In this document: positions 1 to 12,129 of the stretch, piece by piece
Numbering within the stretch: position 1 is the first letter of the stretch
Layout: every line of letters starts with the position of its first letter
Translations under genes and position numbers: made by a program
Assembly (NCBI GenBank): GCA_023078685.1
Contig: JALGAS010000002.1
Span: 4,836,001 to 4,900,000 of the forward strand
Length of the DNA: 64,000 nucleotides
DNA from: Neopestalotiopsis rosae
Taxonomy: Eukaryota > Ascomycota > Sordariomycetes > Amphisphaeriales > Sporocadaceae
Direction of reading: 5' to 3'
The notes under the pieces: model-generated
Databases searched by the model: none
The model's input: the letters and a program-made list of their open reading frames with translations, nothing else
What the model was told of the DNA's origin: nothing

Positions 1-629
1 GGTCGATAACCCTTGGGTGATGGGAAAATTCCAAGACATGGTAGGGCAAAGTGAACTTGTCGTACACGCTCTGTGCCTTTTGAAAGTAGAGTACGGACTC
101 GTACGTATCTGTATCACCGACACATAGATTCTTCTGTTTGGGTAGAGATTGACTGGACTTACCGGGTGTATGATTAACATGCATTTCCCGTCCTGCAATT
201 ACGAACTCAGTGGTCTCTGCATATGCTGAATGATCTAGGTTAGTAACTTTGTTGCATGCCTTAGCTGTCAAGAGGGGCAAAGCGGCTTGGCAGGGAACCC
301 TCAGGTATAGCCATTTATTGCTGCAGTGGGTTTATGAACGTGGCAGGCTAGAATCGTAGGATTATGATTCGGCATCTGATTTTTATATCAATCTTCCTGA
401 CATTTGAATCATAGGAAATATTGGAATAATGATTTCACTCCATTGAATATTGTGCAAGTCAAGGTAGGTTTCTGATCATTTAACTGTTTTCATTGATTGA
501 TGGGTATTCTATAGCTTATCCCTCTATGACCATCTAGTAGTCCATAGCGGGGTGACGGCCCTGCTCGTTACTATAGTCATGCATGTTAGCATTCATCGTA
601 TGGGCATGGCATCCGAGTCGACTAATGAC
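1..629. other. Intergenic, no gene seen
   Basis: AT-rich sequence with frequent stops in all frames. It lies downstream of the minus-strand CipC-like gene and probably includes its 3' untranslated region. I see no RNA gene or repeat. Confidence 0.5.
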
Positions 630-1102
630 TTACGGGTTGTACTCGTCGTACTGGCCGTAGTGCTCCTCGTAGAGGTGCTCGGCCTGCTTCTTGGCCTTGT
701 GCTTGGCCTCCTCTCTGTCGAGGAAGTCAAGGCCCTTGGTCTCGAAGAGCTTGTCGACCTCAGCACCGGCAATGCCAGCAAGAGCCTCCTTGGCAAAGGC
801 GTGCTTGACGGGCTCGCCTGTGATGTATTAGTGTTATGAACTTTGGTCGGTCGTCCAAGGAGGGACGTTTAATCTTGGGGGAATGTGTATCGTACCGTTG
901 GCGCGCTGACGGTCCTCAAAGAGCTTCATGGCCTCAAAGGCAGCACCACCGGCCACAAGCTCGTGACTGATCTTGGACTGGTGAGGCTCACCATCGTAGA
1001 TCTCGTCGCGAGAAGCCTTGGCGTCACCTGTTACCGACAGAGTTAGCTGGTTGCCAAACATGGGCGTGTATAGGAGTATGGATACGAACCGAATCCGAAC
1101 AT
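630..1102 (-). CDS. cipC: CipC-like stress/antibiotic-response protein (DUF3759 family)
   Basis: A small cytosolic fungal protein of unknown biochemistry; the family is named for concanamycin-induced CipC and is often induced by stress. Three exons join cleanly: 1090-1102, 896-1027 and 630-817, giving 110 residues. Exon 1 encodes only MFGFG, with donor GTTCGT. Exon 2 encodes the family block SHELVAGGAAFEAMKLFED. Exon 3 encodes FAKEALAGIAGAEVDKLFET followed by LDFLDREEAKHKAKKQAEHLYEEHYG. Order and length match the family. The ATG at 1102 is supported by the usual MFGF/MFGW start. The two introns carry GT...AG borders. Function beyond stress association is not shown by the sequence. Confidence 0.88.
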
Positions 1103-4100
1103 TATGGATGATATGTGTGTGGTTGAAGAGGGAAAGAGTAGGTTCTCGTTGGTTGAGTAGTTGTGATATGAATCTGGTCTGATAGAGAATGAAAATAATA
1201 TTGTCGTCAAGTTGGCGGAAGTGTCAGCTTAAGTATACGTCGAGTCCTTGGACCCCTCCTTCGGCACCGCCACTTCTGCCGCACGCCTGAATCTGTTCGT
1301 CCAGTTGCTTGTTGACTTATCGAGCACATAATAGCGTCATGCAGGGTTCTCTGGCCTGTCTGGTATGTCATGTTTAGTTTGAGCTGAAAACCAATAGACG
1401 CTGATCTACAACAGTGTGGGCTATGCTTGTATCAGACCGGGTTCCTAGAATCAAGGTGCAGAAGACTTGTTGACCAGTCAAGAGCCGCCAGCGCGACATG
1501 CCATTGCCGGCTCCCTCAAAGAGCCCCTCGGGCCCCTCTCTATTCGGACTGTCGGATTGATGCATTACGGTCAGTGCCGGCACTGCAAGCTTCAATACGT
1601 AATGTGGGTTGCGAAACGCCGTAGTAAACGTCGGCTATGCGGCAAGGCGCTCAGGAGTGGGTCGACATTGAGCTTTGTAAAGCTTGTTCTGCTCCACCAT
1701 AGTCTCTTCCCCTGAATATTCCGGGATCATCTTTGCGGCCTCTTTCGTCAATAGCAATGGCAACATAGGACGAGAATAACACATTGGAGAATGCCAATTG
1801 AGCTTCATCAGCATGTGGCACTACCCCTGACTTGGGATGATGCCATGGCCAAAGTATATCGGAATTAAAGTGTCGATATAGGCAGTTCTCACCGAGCTGG
1901 TCCAAGGTACGTTGTTTGCACATTCTCAAAGCAAGCTATGGTCGAGCTTAAAACTGATCGATCCAGGCCCAAAGTATACTAAGCAGGTACTAGTCATGTC
2001 GACAGCTACCCCGCCCCTGAGCTGGCGCTGGCAGTCCGGCGAGATATGGCGAGATGTCCCACGCAAGGGAGGGACTTATGGTAGCAGCAAGGCAAAGCAG
2101 GGTAAAAGCAGGTTCAAGTATTGGATCATAACCTATCGATCCAGGACTCGAGACCCTGGATCAGCGCCACTTCTGCGGCAGACCATGTCGATGAGCCTCA
2201 TCAGTGGTTCCATCAAGGTCGCCATCTCTGGATACCCTGGAAGGATACGTGTCCTGCTCGACCGTTCCAGCCCTGGTTTGCTCTCCATGCAAATGGCAGC
2301 TGCGCCGCGAAATGGGAGACGGCTTGACATCATCGCAAGCCGGGACTCGATAGTCGTAGATGGTGCCTGTGTAGGCGTCGTTCAGCTTGGATTGTAGTTT
2401 CATGCATGCAAGGTCGAAATCTGGACCTAGCGAGGCGGTGTCGGGAAATAGAAAAGAGACAAGCCCATGTCTGGTATAGCATTGACTCGTATTGGATGTA
2501 ACTCTTTGCATTTGAGTTATTTCTCCAAGCTCGTAGAACCCACGCAGATGTGGGCGGTTATCGCAGAGTCGGATGATTGGTATTGATTGAGACTGGACCG
2601 CCATGTTTCATCATGAGATCATTGGGCAACGCCTTGTGGGGGTGCATTGTGCTATGCATGTCCATGGGGGAGTCCATTATGTGAGGACTGTTGTTCAAAA
2701 AGGCGGAATATATCGCTATTCCACGTAGTCGGCAAGATATGTTCGGTGTCTAGTAGTTGGGATCAGATAATACTTGAAGAATGGACGGATTGATGGGCTG
2801 AAGTCGGTTCACCAGCTTGACCTGCATCGCCAAGAATGTTGCCCGTGGCTTGGCGATGCTTGTTTTCCACCTTGTGCCAGATGCATCTCGCCTTGGCGCG
2901 GGGATCCCTGCCGATCAGCTCAGGGCAACAGCGCTGGTGGCCCTCGGGTCCCTCCATAGCACCAAGCTTAAGAACTTCACAATCTACCTAGGTAGTCGAC
3001 AAGCGATATTTCATATACACCTACGTAGACAAAATAAAACAGGAAAATGAAGTGCATGCACTTGCTTGTCATCATAATTCTCTACTACGGAAAGAGACCG
3101 GTCGGCTCATGGTCCTTCTCACGCAGTTCGTCAAAGACTGCTGGCCGTTATCCTGCCAGTAAGTCGAGGGATCAAGTGAGGCCCACGAAGATGCGGAATG
3201 AGAGACCCAAGGTCCGAGTGCCGCATATTGTACTGTGTAGTGTACATGCTACCACTTCGTACTTTGGCCGTAACTCCACTTTGTAAGTGGGCCACAACTC
3301 TCTCAGCTGGAGGCCTACAGAGATAGTCTGGAACCTGAGATAAGCGTTATATACACGTGCAACGTGACTCGAGCAGAGATCATCTAGTCGACCGGTATCA
3401 ATTGAAGCAAGAAATTTCATCAGACTATGTGTGCATGTCTCGAAATACTGTGATTTCATCAATCACATGTCATTGGAACATTCAATTCATCAGTCCATGG
3501 TTTGCAAAATCGAGGTCTCAGTGCTCCGATACCGTACTTAAGTGCGGGGTCGTACCGTTTCCCAAGGGTCTTGCATGCAGCTTCAGGTTAGGGCATGAAC
3601 TACTTGAGCTTTTGACTTCGGTGTAGCCGTTTTGCGCAGGGGCAAGGTAGATCAGGGAAAAAAGAAATACCTACTACTACTTCACATTTACATTATTCCG
3701 CAGCGAGACCATAGTTCGTATCATGGCTGTGAGTAAGAGCAGATGATTGAGCTTTAATTCCCAATCGCAGGTCATATATCAATGCTTCAGTAGAGCCTCA
3801 TGATTGCGTTGGCAGCTTTGCAGGGTTAGGGTTAGGGGTGATGTATACAAAGTCTAGTCTAGCCATCTCAAGTACAGCAAGCCTTTTGGCTAGTAATGGC
3901 TGAAGCGGTTGTGAAACCAATTTCAAGTGGTCAGTAGCATGCTTGAAAATCGGTGGGACAATGCGCCGTAGCATGGTGAGAACCAATATTATCTGCCTTT
4001 CAATGATACACTGTTGAATCTATATCTAACTGACTCTTCACCCGATAGAGCCTCAAACATGGTATCCCAAAAACGCCTGTACCGTTTAGTGTCCCACCCG

Positions 4101-4227
4101 ACCGTAAGTAGACTCCCCAAACGAAGACGAGAAACAGAAGTGATGCTTTTCCCCCAGAAGTGATTAGTCTGCGCCAATGCCACATCTTTTTTTTATATAT
4201 ATATATGTAAAGTAGCGATCGCAATTG
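1103..4227. other. Gene-poor 3.1 kb interval
   Basis: No convincing gene. The longest ATG-started frame (2161-2604, minus, 147 residues) matches no family I know and lacks promoter or splice context. The interval contains a short telomere-type repeat at 3822-3838 and a CCTAGGTAG-type motif near 2990. The first few hundred bases next to 1102 should hold the promoter of the CipC-like gene. Confidence 0.45.
3822..3838 (+). repeat. Short interstitial telomere-type repeat (TTAGGG)n
   Basis: The sequence reads AGGGTTAGGGTTAGGGG, nearly three units of TTAGGG, the usual fungal telomere repeat. It is inside a gene-poor stretch rather than at a chromosome end. It could be chance, a trace of break repair, or a Tbf1/Rap1-type binding site. 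Confidence 0.6.
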
Positions 4228-5970
4228 CTACGCGGAGGTCGCTACTACCGTCTTGACAGCTTCACCTTCCGATACCTGAGGCTCCATCTCAGCACCTATC
4301 GCAGGTTCTTGTGCTTCGGCGGCCACCTTCTGGTCTTCGGTGTTTCCGGAGCCGGCGGCCTCGTCGCCCATACCAATAATATCGATCCAGCTCCAGGCCT
4401 CGACGCCACCGTTGCCACTGCGGTCAAATATTGCCTTGTCGTCATGGATACCGTCGTCTGGCCCATCACCTTCTGCCATCTTAGTCTCTGGCGCGCCATC
4501 CACCAGATCGACACTGGACGTTCTACCAATGGGCACATTGTTGACTCTCAGAAGTTGAAGAATTGCCCTCATATTTAAGCGCAGGACGCGTTCAGGCTCT
4601 GCTGAGCCAAAGACTTTCTTGGTTAGCCAGGGAAACAAGACACCAAAGTCTGACTGGTTCAGGTGAGCCGAGTTGTGAACGTAGAAAAAGTTTGGTTCCT
4701 GCAGCTTGATACCGCTCGGCCTTTGGAAAGCCCTCGCCTCGACTACTGGTGCAGCAGGGTCCGGTGATATTACCCTGGCCATCACGTGGAAATGTTCCTT
4801 CCATTTGGTGAACGCCTCGGACTCGATCGCGAGCAAGCCGTTGCCCCCAGTTGCCGACGATTGGTCAGCAAAGACAGGCAGAGGGAGGTTGAACAGGGGG
4901 CTGGTGGCTTTTGCCGTCAACGGAAAGCACCACATGTCTAGCAAAATTGTGATAGTTTTTGGCGTGATCTGAGCGCAAATAGCAGAATCTCTCGGCGGCG
5001 AAAAGAGAGGCTCCTTCATTTCGGACACGGCTGGCGATCCCGCATAGTACACAGATTTGAGAAACTGGACCGTTGTTGTAGCTCCAAAGCTGTGTCCTCC
5101 AAATATGATGCTGCCGGGCTCGTGAATGTCTAGGCCGCGGACAAACTGATCAAGCGAAGGCGTGCTTGTATTGAGGTTTGTCATTGCTGTGCCCTGGTCA
5201 ATCCGTAGAACAGCATCATGGATTAATCCCAGCTCCCAAAGTCTGATCCGAAGCTGCGCGCTTCTAGCTTCGCGCACCTCTTCCGTCGGGTCATGGGGAA
5301 TGCGCTTGTATGGTATCTCACGCCGCCGATCGCGCATAAAGTAGCGATGTTGTTCCGTGGGTAGACGGACAAACGTCGCGGCCGCACTTCCGTCGCGATG
5401 CTCGGGACAAATAACAACTACGCCATGCGAAGCCAATTGTCCAGTTATCTGTGAATATGCGTTGCGGTTGCCACCAAGGCCGTGCGAGAAGAACGCGGTC
5501 GGCCAGCGTTGGTTCGGCGTATTCGGCTCGAGCAGTGGCGCATTTTTAATCGCGGGTATCGTTGTATAGTGGAGGTGTCGCGGCAGAAGGCTAGAGACTG
5601 TCCATCAGCACATTTGAACGGTGGGACTCCCTGATAGTGAAAGTCATTTCTGAGACTTAGAGAAGAACAGAAGCACGTACGAAATAGCATCTGCGAGCAG
5701 GGGACCGGCCCCGAGGAACTTGACGTAAGCCGCGAGATTTGGCCGTTGTGGAGCAGGGAGCCAAGTGATGTTCTTGCCGGTCGACTCTGGGGCGGTTGGA
5801 TAAAAGATGCGGAATTGCACAGTTTCAATGTCGCAACCCTCGGGTGCTGGCGACGGCGAATCCAGATCATCGACGGGTATTTCCACGTCCACGGTGCCGA
5901 CCTTGTATGGGCCGGTGAATGCTGCAAAGCCCGGCACCGGGTTCAACTTGGATAGGTAAGACGCCGCCAT
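4228..5970 (-). CDS. PAF-acetylhydrolase-like phospholipase/lipase
   Basis: Serine hydrolase of the platelet-activating factor acetylhydrolase (isoform II) family, expected to cleave short or oxidised acyl chains from phospholipids. Exons 5681-5970 and 4228-5590 join (donor GTACGT, acceptor CTCTAG) to give 550 residues. The start MAASYLSKLNPVPGF and the following TGPYKVGTVDVEIPV match the usual fungal N-terminus. Then come FFSHGLGGNRNAYSQI (oxyanion region), PEHRDGSA, the nucleophile elbow GGHSFGA (Ser) and LLDMWCFPL (Asp region). A His in VHNSAHLNQSDFG is the likely third member of the triad. The C-terminal 80 or so residues are an acidic, Glu/Ala-rich tail beyond the catalytic core. No signal peptide is seen, so it is probably cytosolic. 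An upstream in-frame extension to 6066 lacks an ATG. Confidence 0.87.
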
Positions 5971-7160
5971 GGCGCCACTGTTGGGATAGATGATTGTGCG
6001 GTCGTCAGGCGCTGAGTATTGCCTCTTCTTGCTTTCGTCGCAGAACTTGTCTCCTGCCTGTATCAAGTGGTCAGTTCGTTCACAGTCCGGCGTCTGTCAC
6101 GGACGTGCGCAAAAGGCCCCCTTTTCTTACGCTGGGCAGCAACAAAACAATGGATCAATCAAAATGAAATAAATGTATTGGGTATCGTAGAAGTCTTCAA
6201 ATTTTAGCAGTACATGAAATACGCAAGAAGGGAGGAAATAAATAATAAATAGCAATGATTAAATTCGGATGGCGAAGAAGACAAAGGAGAAGAAAGTTTG
6301 CAGCCAAGGCAAACAGAAGTAGCGAAGCCTCGGCCGGAGTGCGCGGCGCAGATGCGTTGGCTGTTGGGTCTTGGTCTTGTGTCCAGTTACTGCAGTTGGA
6401 CTAACGTCTGATGTTTGAAATTTTGTTCGGTGTCGGATTAGGCATGGTTTGGTGAATGCCGTACTATCTATGGGCGGTGCAGGGCTGTGATTTGTACGTG
6501 TTCTGCAGTTGGTACGGACTGCAAATTCTTGCATACCCCTTACGCTCGATGAGAATGAGGGATTGTCGTTGGTTATCTTGACATTCCTATGCATTTCTGG
6601 AGAAATGGCCAACCTCTCTGCTGCTGCTTAGTCTATTCTTGTACGGCGTTCGTTCATGTTGCGAGATCTGGAGCAGCGAAGTCGCACCTACCTCGGCACT
6701 GGAGGTTCAGGCGCCTGTTACGTACATGGTAGCTGTACGAAATAGGTTCCAAACCTACGTCAGATTTCGGATCGTGCCGAGAGAGATTTCGTTTTTCAGG
6801 CCCATCACCCGACATTAGCGCATCGAATACTCTAGATTTACCTTGCACATAATGGGGACCAACGATTATCGGTTTCCGGAATGCTGAAATGCCCATGGCA
6901 ATAGGCAGGGGACGAAAGAATGTCTCGCTTATGCATGCATGATTTGCAAACGTTGTCAAGCCCACGTTATGTCAAGGTTCGAAACCGCTTCAATGGCTGG
7001 CATGAAACATTCCAATAACCTATACATGTTTGTGATAAAACATTTGTAAACGCGTGGCCCATGTCTAGTCTTGTACATATGCTCAAAAGTCTAATCAAAC
7101 TCCACGTAAATGCTTCGTCTCAACATGTTGCTTCGCATAACGAAAAGGGCAGATGAAAAT
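5971..7160. other. Intergenic between lipase and aminopeptidase
   Basis: Promoter of the lipase gene (proximal to 5970) and 3' region of the aminopeptidase gene (up to 7160). Minus-strand frames of about 100 residues at 6259-6612 and 6654-6965 look non-coding, with mixed composition and no known family. Nothing else seen. Confidence 0.45.
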
Positions 7161-8802
7161 TTACTGCGTCCATTCTCCATCAACCTTCTCCCAGTGGTCC
7201 AAAAAGCCCTTGAAAAACTTGGCCCCCAGACCAGGGTCCAGAGCTCCGGTAGTTGCACGAATCGAATGCATACTGAGCTGAGCCATACCAGCGTCGGCAG
7301 CCCTGACTCCCATCATGCTGCTCAGTGTTGGACCAACAGTGCCGCCACTCCTAGAGTCGTTGCGAATCATAAATACCTGCGGTGTGCAGTCAGAAAGCTC
7401 GCATACTCGGGTCAAGATGGCCGTAGACACGGAATCCGTGGTCATGTGGCCATTACTATCGGCGCAAATAGTGATGCCCACGTTCAGTCGCGGCGCATGG
7501 TCAGCGAGATAACGTTCGGTGAAGTTGGGGTTGATGGCGTGTGTGACATCGGCCGAGACCAGGAACGAATTGGCATAGGTGCGGCCAACAGTGCTGGGGC
7601 CGAAAGCTTTACCCGCCTTTTCAGAAAGGGCTTCCACGGACCGCTCAACGACAAGAGGCATGAAATTACCCTTGGCGCCCTGTCTGAGCAGGGAACCAAT
7701 TTCTTCGTCGTCAAAGAGAGCTACGAGCTTGATTGTTCCCTCGTCCTCTCCCTGTGTCGCTGCCAGTAATCCCTCAAAGGCACCCCAACTGCAGAGCTTG
7801 TCATCGATTCGACCTCCCGTGATGAATTCCTTGTCCAAACCAGCAACAGTAGCAGGTTGGAGGTCGAAAAGCTCCAATTCCCAGTTAACAATCTGGGAGT
7901 AGTCGGTGAGACCCAGCTGCTTGGCGATCACCTTAACCAGCTTGGGCGGTTGTGTCGCCACGAATGACCCGACAGGGCCAAGGGCTTCTGCTGGAGCAGA
8001 GTTGGCAGTCGGGTACAGATCCGAGTTGTCCAGTCCAATGACTGGAACCGCTTGAGTTTCCTTGTTATTTTGACCTAAGATACCAACGCCAAAGTGAGGT
8101 GCGAGTGTTGGAACCTTGGCAATGGGCCAGTCCAGCTTGACGAGCTTGCTTGACGTCTTGCCAGACTCGTCGCGAACAATTACTCTGCCACCAATACTCA
8201 AATCACGATCCCACCATGTTTCGTTCAAGGCACCAGCATAGGGGGCTACGCCAAGCTGGAGGTAGCCTTGCTTGTTGGGCTTGGAGCTGACAGGCTTCAA
8301 CTTCGCTGTCAAGGCGTCAATGTGTCCGGCGATCATGGCAACACCGTTTCCAGGTTTGTACGCCTTGCCGACCGTCCAAGCGATAATGGTGCTACCATTG
8401 CGCGTAGAGAAGTATTTGCCGCCAGGGACAATCTTGCCTGACCAGTCCTCGCGAGCCGAGAGCTATGGTGTGTTGGCGTCAGTCCACATGTGTTTCCAGC
8501 GAGCGCAGCTGCTAGGGGTTTGTTCATCTAACCTCGGTGTAACCATGTTTCGATGCCTTGGACTTGAAATAATCCACAGCATGGAAGACGGTAGGATTTT
8601 CTTGTAGAAAGTCGCAAAATGGTTTTGTATAGTCTTCGGGCTTGAGATCTCTTGCGGCTACGGCATTGTGTCTTTCCTGTGCATCGAATCGTGCTTCGCA
8701 GGGAACGGGCGAGGTTGCACTTGATGCGTTGGCTAGTGCAGCCATGCGCAGAGACATGTTGGAACTGCGCTGTCGGAGGAACTCGGGGGTATGTTGCGTC
8801 AT
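7161..8802 (-). CDS. lap4: M18 family metallo-aminopeptidase (Ape1/Lap4-type aspartyl aminopeptidase)
   Basis: Zinc aminopeptidase of the M18 family, 523 residues from exons 8533-8802 and 7161-8462 (donor GTTAGA, acceptor CATAG). Metal-site signatures are visible in order: GHIDALTAKLKPVS (His/Asp), GRIDDKLCSWGAFEG (Asp), LFDDEEIGS (catalytic and metal Glu) and SADVTHAINPNF (Asp). A late His is in MAQLSMHSIRA. The GVAPYAGALNETWWDRDL and VPTLAPHFG blocks favour the vacuolar Ape1/Lap4 branch over the cytosolic Ape4 branch. The first ~45 residues are helical and Ala/Arg-rich, like the Cvt-pathway propeptide, though this is weak evidence. Start MTQHTPEFLRQ is chosen; a second Met is 15 codons inside. 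Confidence 0.9.
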
Positions 8803-10042
8803 GTTGGTATGGATGGAATGGGAGGAAGAGAGTGGGGGAAAAGAAGTGAAAAGAAGAGCAGAATTGGGTCTCGCGAGCGATGAGAAGGAGAAGAGAGAAC
8901 TGTTCTGGCGCTTGGTTGTAACCTGAAAGGAATACCGATCAGCGAAGGCGCTGTCATGTTGTACGAGCGCGTGATCGCTTGCGCACTGATAAGGTCCCGC
9001 GCCGACTCGCTGTTGCGGTACTGTTGCCAGGGTGTCTTAGCGCCCCTTCTGCCGATCCCAGCCGCCGAGCTGCCTAATTGGTGTGAATGTCTCAAAACAA
9101 CAACATTTGGACTGAATAGAACTGCGAATTGATAGTGGAAGATAGTCAAGCAAACAAATAAAAGAACTCAAGCTCGAACTGGGACCTTTTTTATTACGAT
9201 TCTGGCGCTGTTGTATATCTGCAGAGCCAAATAGGCGGGGAAACGGTGACATAGAAGCCAGAGACTGTTAAATCTGGGATGGTCAATGCAGCGAAAACAC
9301 TAGGTATGTTGTAACAGGCAGTGATATTGACATGATTTGCATGGTCTCGCGATTCTATATACCAGCACCTTGTAGAATAAATCGCTTTGACATTGAGAAT
9401 TCAGGTTCCATATTTGGAATGATTTGGCTTTGTTCACATACGGACATAGGTACTAGAGAACTTGGCATCCCGTCCGCTCTGCTCTAGATACGTACTATAA
9501 ACAAAGCCACGTGAGCCGGCCCTCAAAATATATCGAGAAAGCTGTATTTCCCATTGCTGTTCTTTTCCCTTCTCCACATTGCACTGCTACCTCAATCCGG
9601 CCGTTCGACAGCCCACACAGACTCTTGCGTCGGAAGCGAGCATAGAGCCTCAAGGATGACGTCCCCGCAGCCTGAGTAATCCGGACAACCTCCTCTCCGG
9701 TCCTGGTCCCAGCTCCGATATGATGAGGTGCACGTCACTTTCTTCTGGCAGTACGAAGGCAGCTTCCTCAGCGCTATCTCCGTCATGAAGGTGTCCGGCA
9801 ACGCAAAGCAGCTCGAGCCCATATTTCAACCCAGTAGGACTTCTGCTGCCAAAGGAGACCGATGCTGTAAGCATTAGGGATACACACAATAAGAACCTTG
9901 CTCGGTCACCCATTACCAGCACTGGTCGTGGGCGTTGCACTGTGTCCGGTGACCGAGACACCAGCATAGGCATCAGCCCGGAGACCTTCGCAACTATTTC
10001 CAGCACTTGGATTCCATTCCGTATGTCTTCGCCGCTTGGCAA
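8803..10042. other. Intergenic, one doubtful small secreted ORF
   Basis: Holds the promoter of the aminopeptidase gene. On the minus strand, 9650-9913 could encode 87 residues starting MGDRARFLLCVSLMLTAS, which resembles a signal peptide. A cysteine-rich reading lies in another frame at 9592-9822. No plausible intron joins the two, so no gene is called. Confidence 0.4.
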
Positions 10043-11530
10043 TTAATGTAGTACTCCAAAGTCCTCCCAGATCTTAAGCTCTGTACTTGAAGTGTCGGGT
10101 CCTTGACCATCGCCATAAGGTCCTGATCTGTTCAACAAACAGTCCTGCATTTGCCCGTCATAAGCAAATAATGTGGTAGGCTCCAAGTCGAAGTCGAGAC
10201 AATATCCGTCCTCATCCTGCGTGCTACCACAATCCAAGTCAATGCCCTGTTCCTCTGCTCGCCTCTCCAAATCTTGACGGTAGAAGGCGTTGCGAGAATT
10301 CGCTGCGGCAGCCCAAAGATGCCAATGCGGATCTGGTTGCAGCTCCGTGTAAAGACTTTGATAGTCGCAATAAATGGCGGCCACTGCGACCTGCTTCTTC
10401 ATTGATGGGACTTTGTCGGCGAGAAGACGGAGCATGTCGTGGTCAGGTCGAAGTGGCCACCATATCATGAAAGGCTGAGGCGCGCCAGCCGGCCACCCAC
10501 CTATGCTGAATTCTTGGGGGTCATTCAACATTATGCGACGAGCAGAGATTGCCATACGAATCCGATACAGATAGGAGAGACCGCTGTCCTGCAAGGCTTT
10601 GACTCGCGGTGTACCGTCGGCGATCTGGTTGGCCCACCATCGGGCGAACATGGTATGATGGTAAATACCGCGGACGATACAGACAAGCTCGCTCTTGGTT
10701 ATGGTCCTCGCTGACGTTGCCAATCGGGCATAGCGATCAATGTTTCCATCATATGCCGCCATCTCGGTCAGTAAGGTTTTCTTCACGGTGGGCAGATCCA
10801 GTGGCAAGGGCTCATATAGCAGCTTGACTTCTTCATCGCGCAGCTGGCGATGCAGAGACGCGGCGGGCTGGGCCTCGTTATGGATATGCATGTCCTCCTC
10901 GATGCAGGGCTTTTGATTTGCAAGAAAAGGGGCGAAAGCCACGCGTGTATCAAGACGCCAACGTACTTCGGTATCCCCATTTAGGAACGCGGGCGACCTC
11001 GGAGTGTTCATGTCGATGCTAAGGAAGCAGTCATCCATGATGGCGTAACGACGTGGACTAGTCATGATGGATTCGTGAATCAGTCGCCCGCCAGCCGTCC
11101 CGCTCTCCCGCGCTTCTTCTGCAATGCTAACATCGGGCAATAAGTCTAGTTCTTGATAGAGAACGTGGTAGCCTGCGGCAGCACACGCGCGGCCGACTTG
11201 GTATCGCATCTGGGGATATCGCTGCACGAGCGCGCGATACATCTGTTCCAAGGCCAAATCGGGGTACCATATGCAGTAGGGCTGGTTGTCTGGTGCCATG
11301 GCGTCAGGTAGCTCATCACTCATGATAAGCCGCGCATTGCGGGCGCGTGCAATAGCAGCATTTGCCGTGCTCAACTCGGTCACCACGCCGCTGGTCGCGA
11401 AGGTATAGTGAAGCCGGATGCCCCGAATCAGTGATGCCAGTGCCAGGGGATTGCTGATATCTCGTGGCACCTCCTCCCCGCGGATAGCGGCACAGCACTC
11501 GGCCTCGGTTGGACGATCACCGTCTGCCAT
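10043..11530 (-). CDS. Hypothetical protein with an internal duplication
   Basis: An uninterrupted 495-residue frame from the ATG at 11530; it stays open to another ATG at 11680, but those extra 50 residues look like translated leader. I do not recognise a family. Two halves align by eye. Residues ~30-130 contain LIRGIRLHYTF, ARNARLIMSDELPD, PYCIWYP and QMRYQVGRACAAAGYHVLYQ. Residues ~270-390 contain CIVRGIYHHTMF, ISARRIMLNDPQEF, PFMIWWP and MKKQVAVAAIYCDYQSLYTE. No signal peptide, membrane segment or catalytic motif is evident. The tail is acidic. It sits at the left edge of the biosynthetic region, and its role is unknown. Confidence 0.72.
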   Translation of the reverse strand: MADGDRPTEAECCAAIRGEEVPRDISNPLALASLIRGIRLHYTFATSGVVTELSTANAAIARARNARLIMSDELPDAMAPDNQPYCIWYPDLALEQMYRALVQRYPQMRYQVGRACAAAGYHVLYQELDLLPDVSIAEEARESGTAGGRLIHESIMTSPRRYAIMDDCFLSIDMNTPRSPAFLNGDTEVRWRLDTRVAFAPFLANQKPCIEEDMHIHNEAQPAASLHRQLRDEEVKLLYEPLPLDLPTVKKTLLTEMAAYDGNIDRYARLATSARTITKSELVCIVRGIYHHTMFARWWANQIADGTPRVKALQDSGLSYLYRIRMAISARRIMLNDPQEFSIGGWPAGAPQPFMIWWPLRPDHDMLRLLADKVPSMKKQVAVAAIYCDYQSLYTELQPDPHWHLWAAAANSRNAFYRQDLERRAEEQGIDLDCGSTQDEDGYCLDFDLEPTTLFAYDGQMQDCLLNRSGPYGDGQGPDTSSTELKIWEDFGVLH

Positions 11531-12129
11531 CTCATGTGATGTTTGCGGGATTGAAAGTGATGGAGTCAGCATGTACCCTTGTGCGTGCATTAATGGAGAA
11601 GAGCAAGAATAATAAACCTGAGATCCGACAAACAGGGTGCGCCACCTTGGCAGTACATAAGCATAACTACAAGCATACATCGCTTGAAATAAAAGCTATT
11701 GTTCAATATATATATAAGCTTGTTTTATTAATATGTCGCTTGACAGGCTTACTTGTTTGCTTGCCATACATACCTGGGTTACATGATTTTAATCTAGGAT
11801 CCACGCAATTTATGTAACTTGATGACACTGCTTCTGGGTTCGCATGCGTGTACAATTGATGACTTTCAATTGCATTATGGTATAGATTTACCCGATCTTA
11901 TGCATTGCACGTGCCTTGCTTGCAAGTTGCTCTCCCCGAGCTCGGCTCGCGTACCTGCGTTCAGGTTCAATCGGCTGCGCTTATTGAAGATACCCTTGCG
12001 CGACATAACCCTCCGTTAGAATTTGAGTCTAAAGCTCTCTCGCCATTTCTCCCTCGTCCAAAGCCAAATTAATGGCATACTTAGTAGTAGGTGACATAAA
12101 AAACGCTTAATTAATATACCATATCGGCA
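11531..12129. other. Intergenic between the duplicated hypothetical gene and the KS relic
   Basis: AT-rich, with runs such as TATATATAA near 11710 and no open frame of interest. It should include the promoter of the hypothetical minus-strand gene. Confidence 0.4.

Noticed and set aside
2161..2604. Minus-strand 147-residue frame in the 1.1-4.2 kb gap
   Set aside because: No recognisable family, no continuation through introns that restores a domain; possible relic but unsupported.
9592..9913. Possible small secreted cysteine-rich protein (minus strand)
   Set aside because: Signal-peptide-like start and the Cys-rich segment are in different frames, and no intron of credible size joins them.
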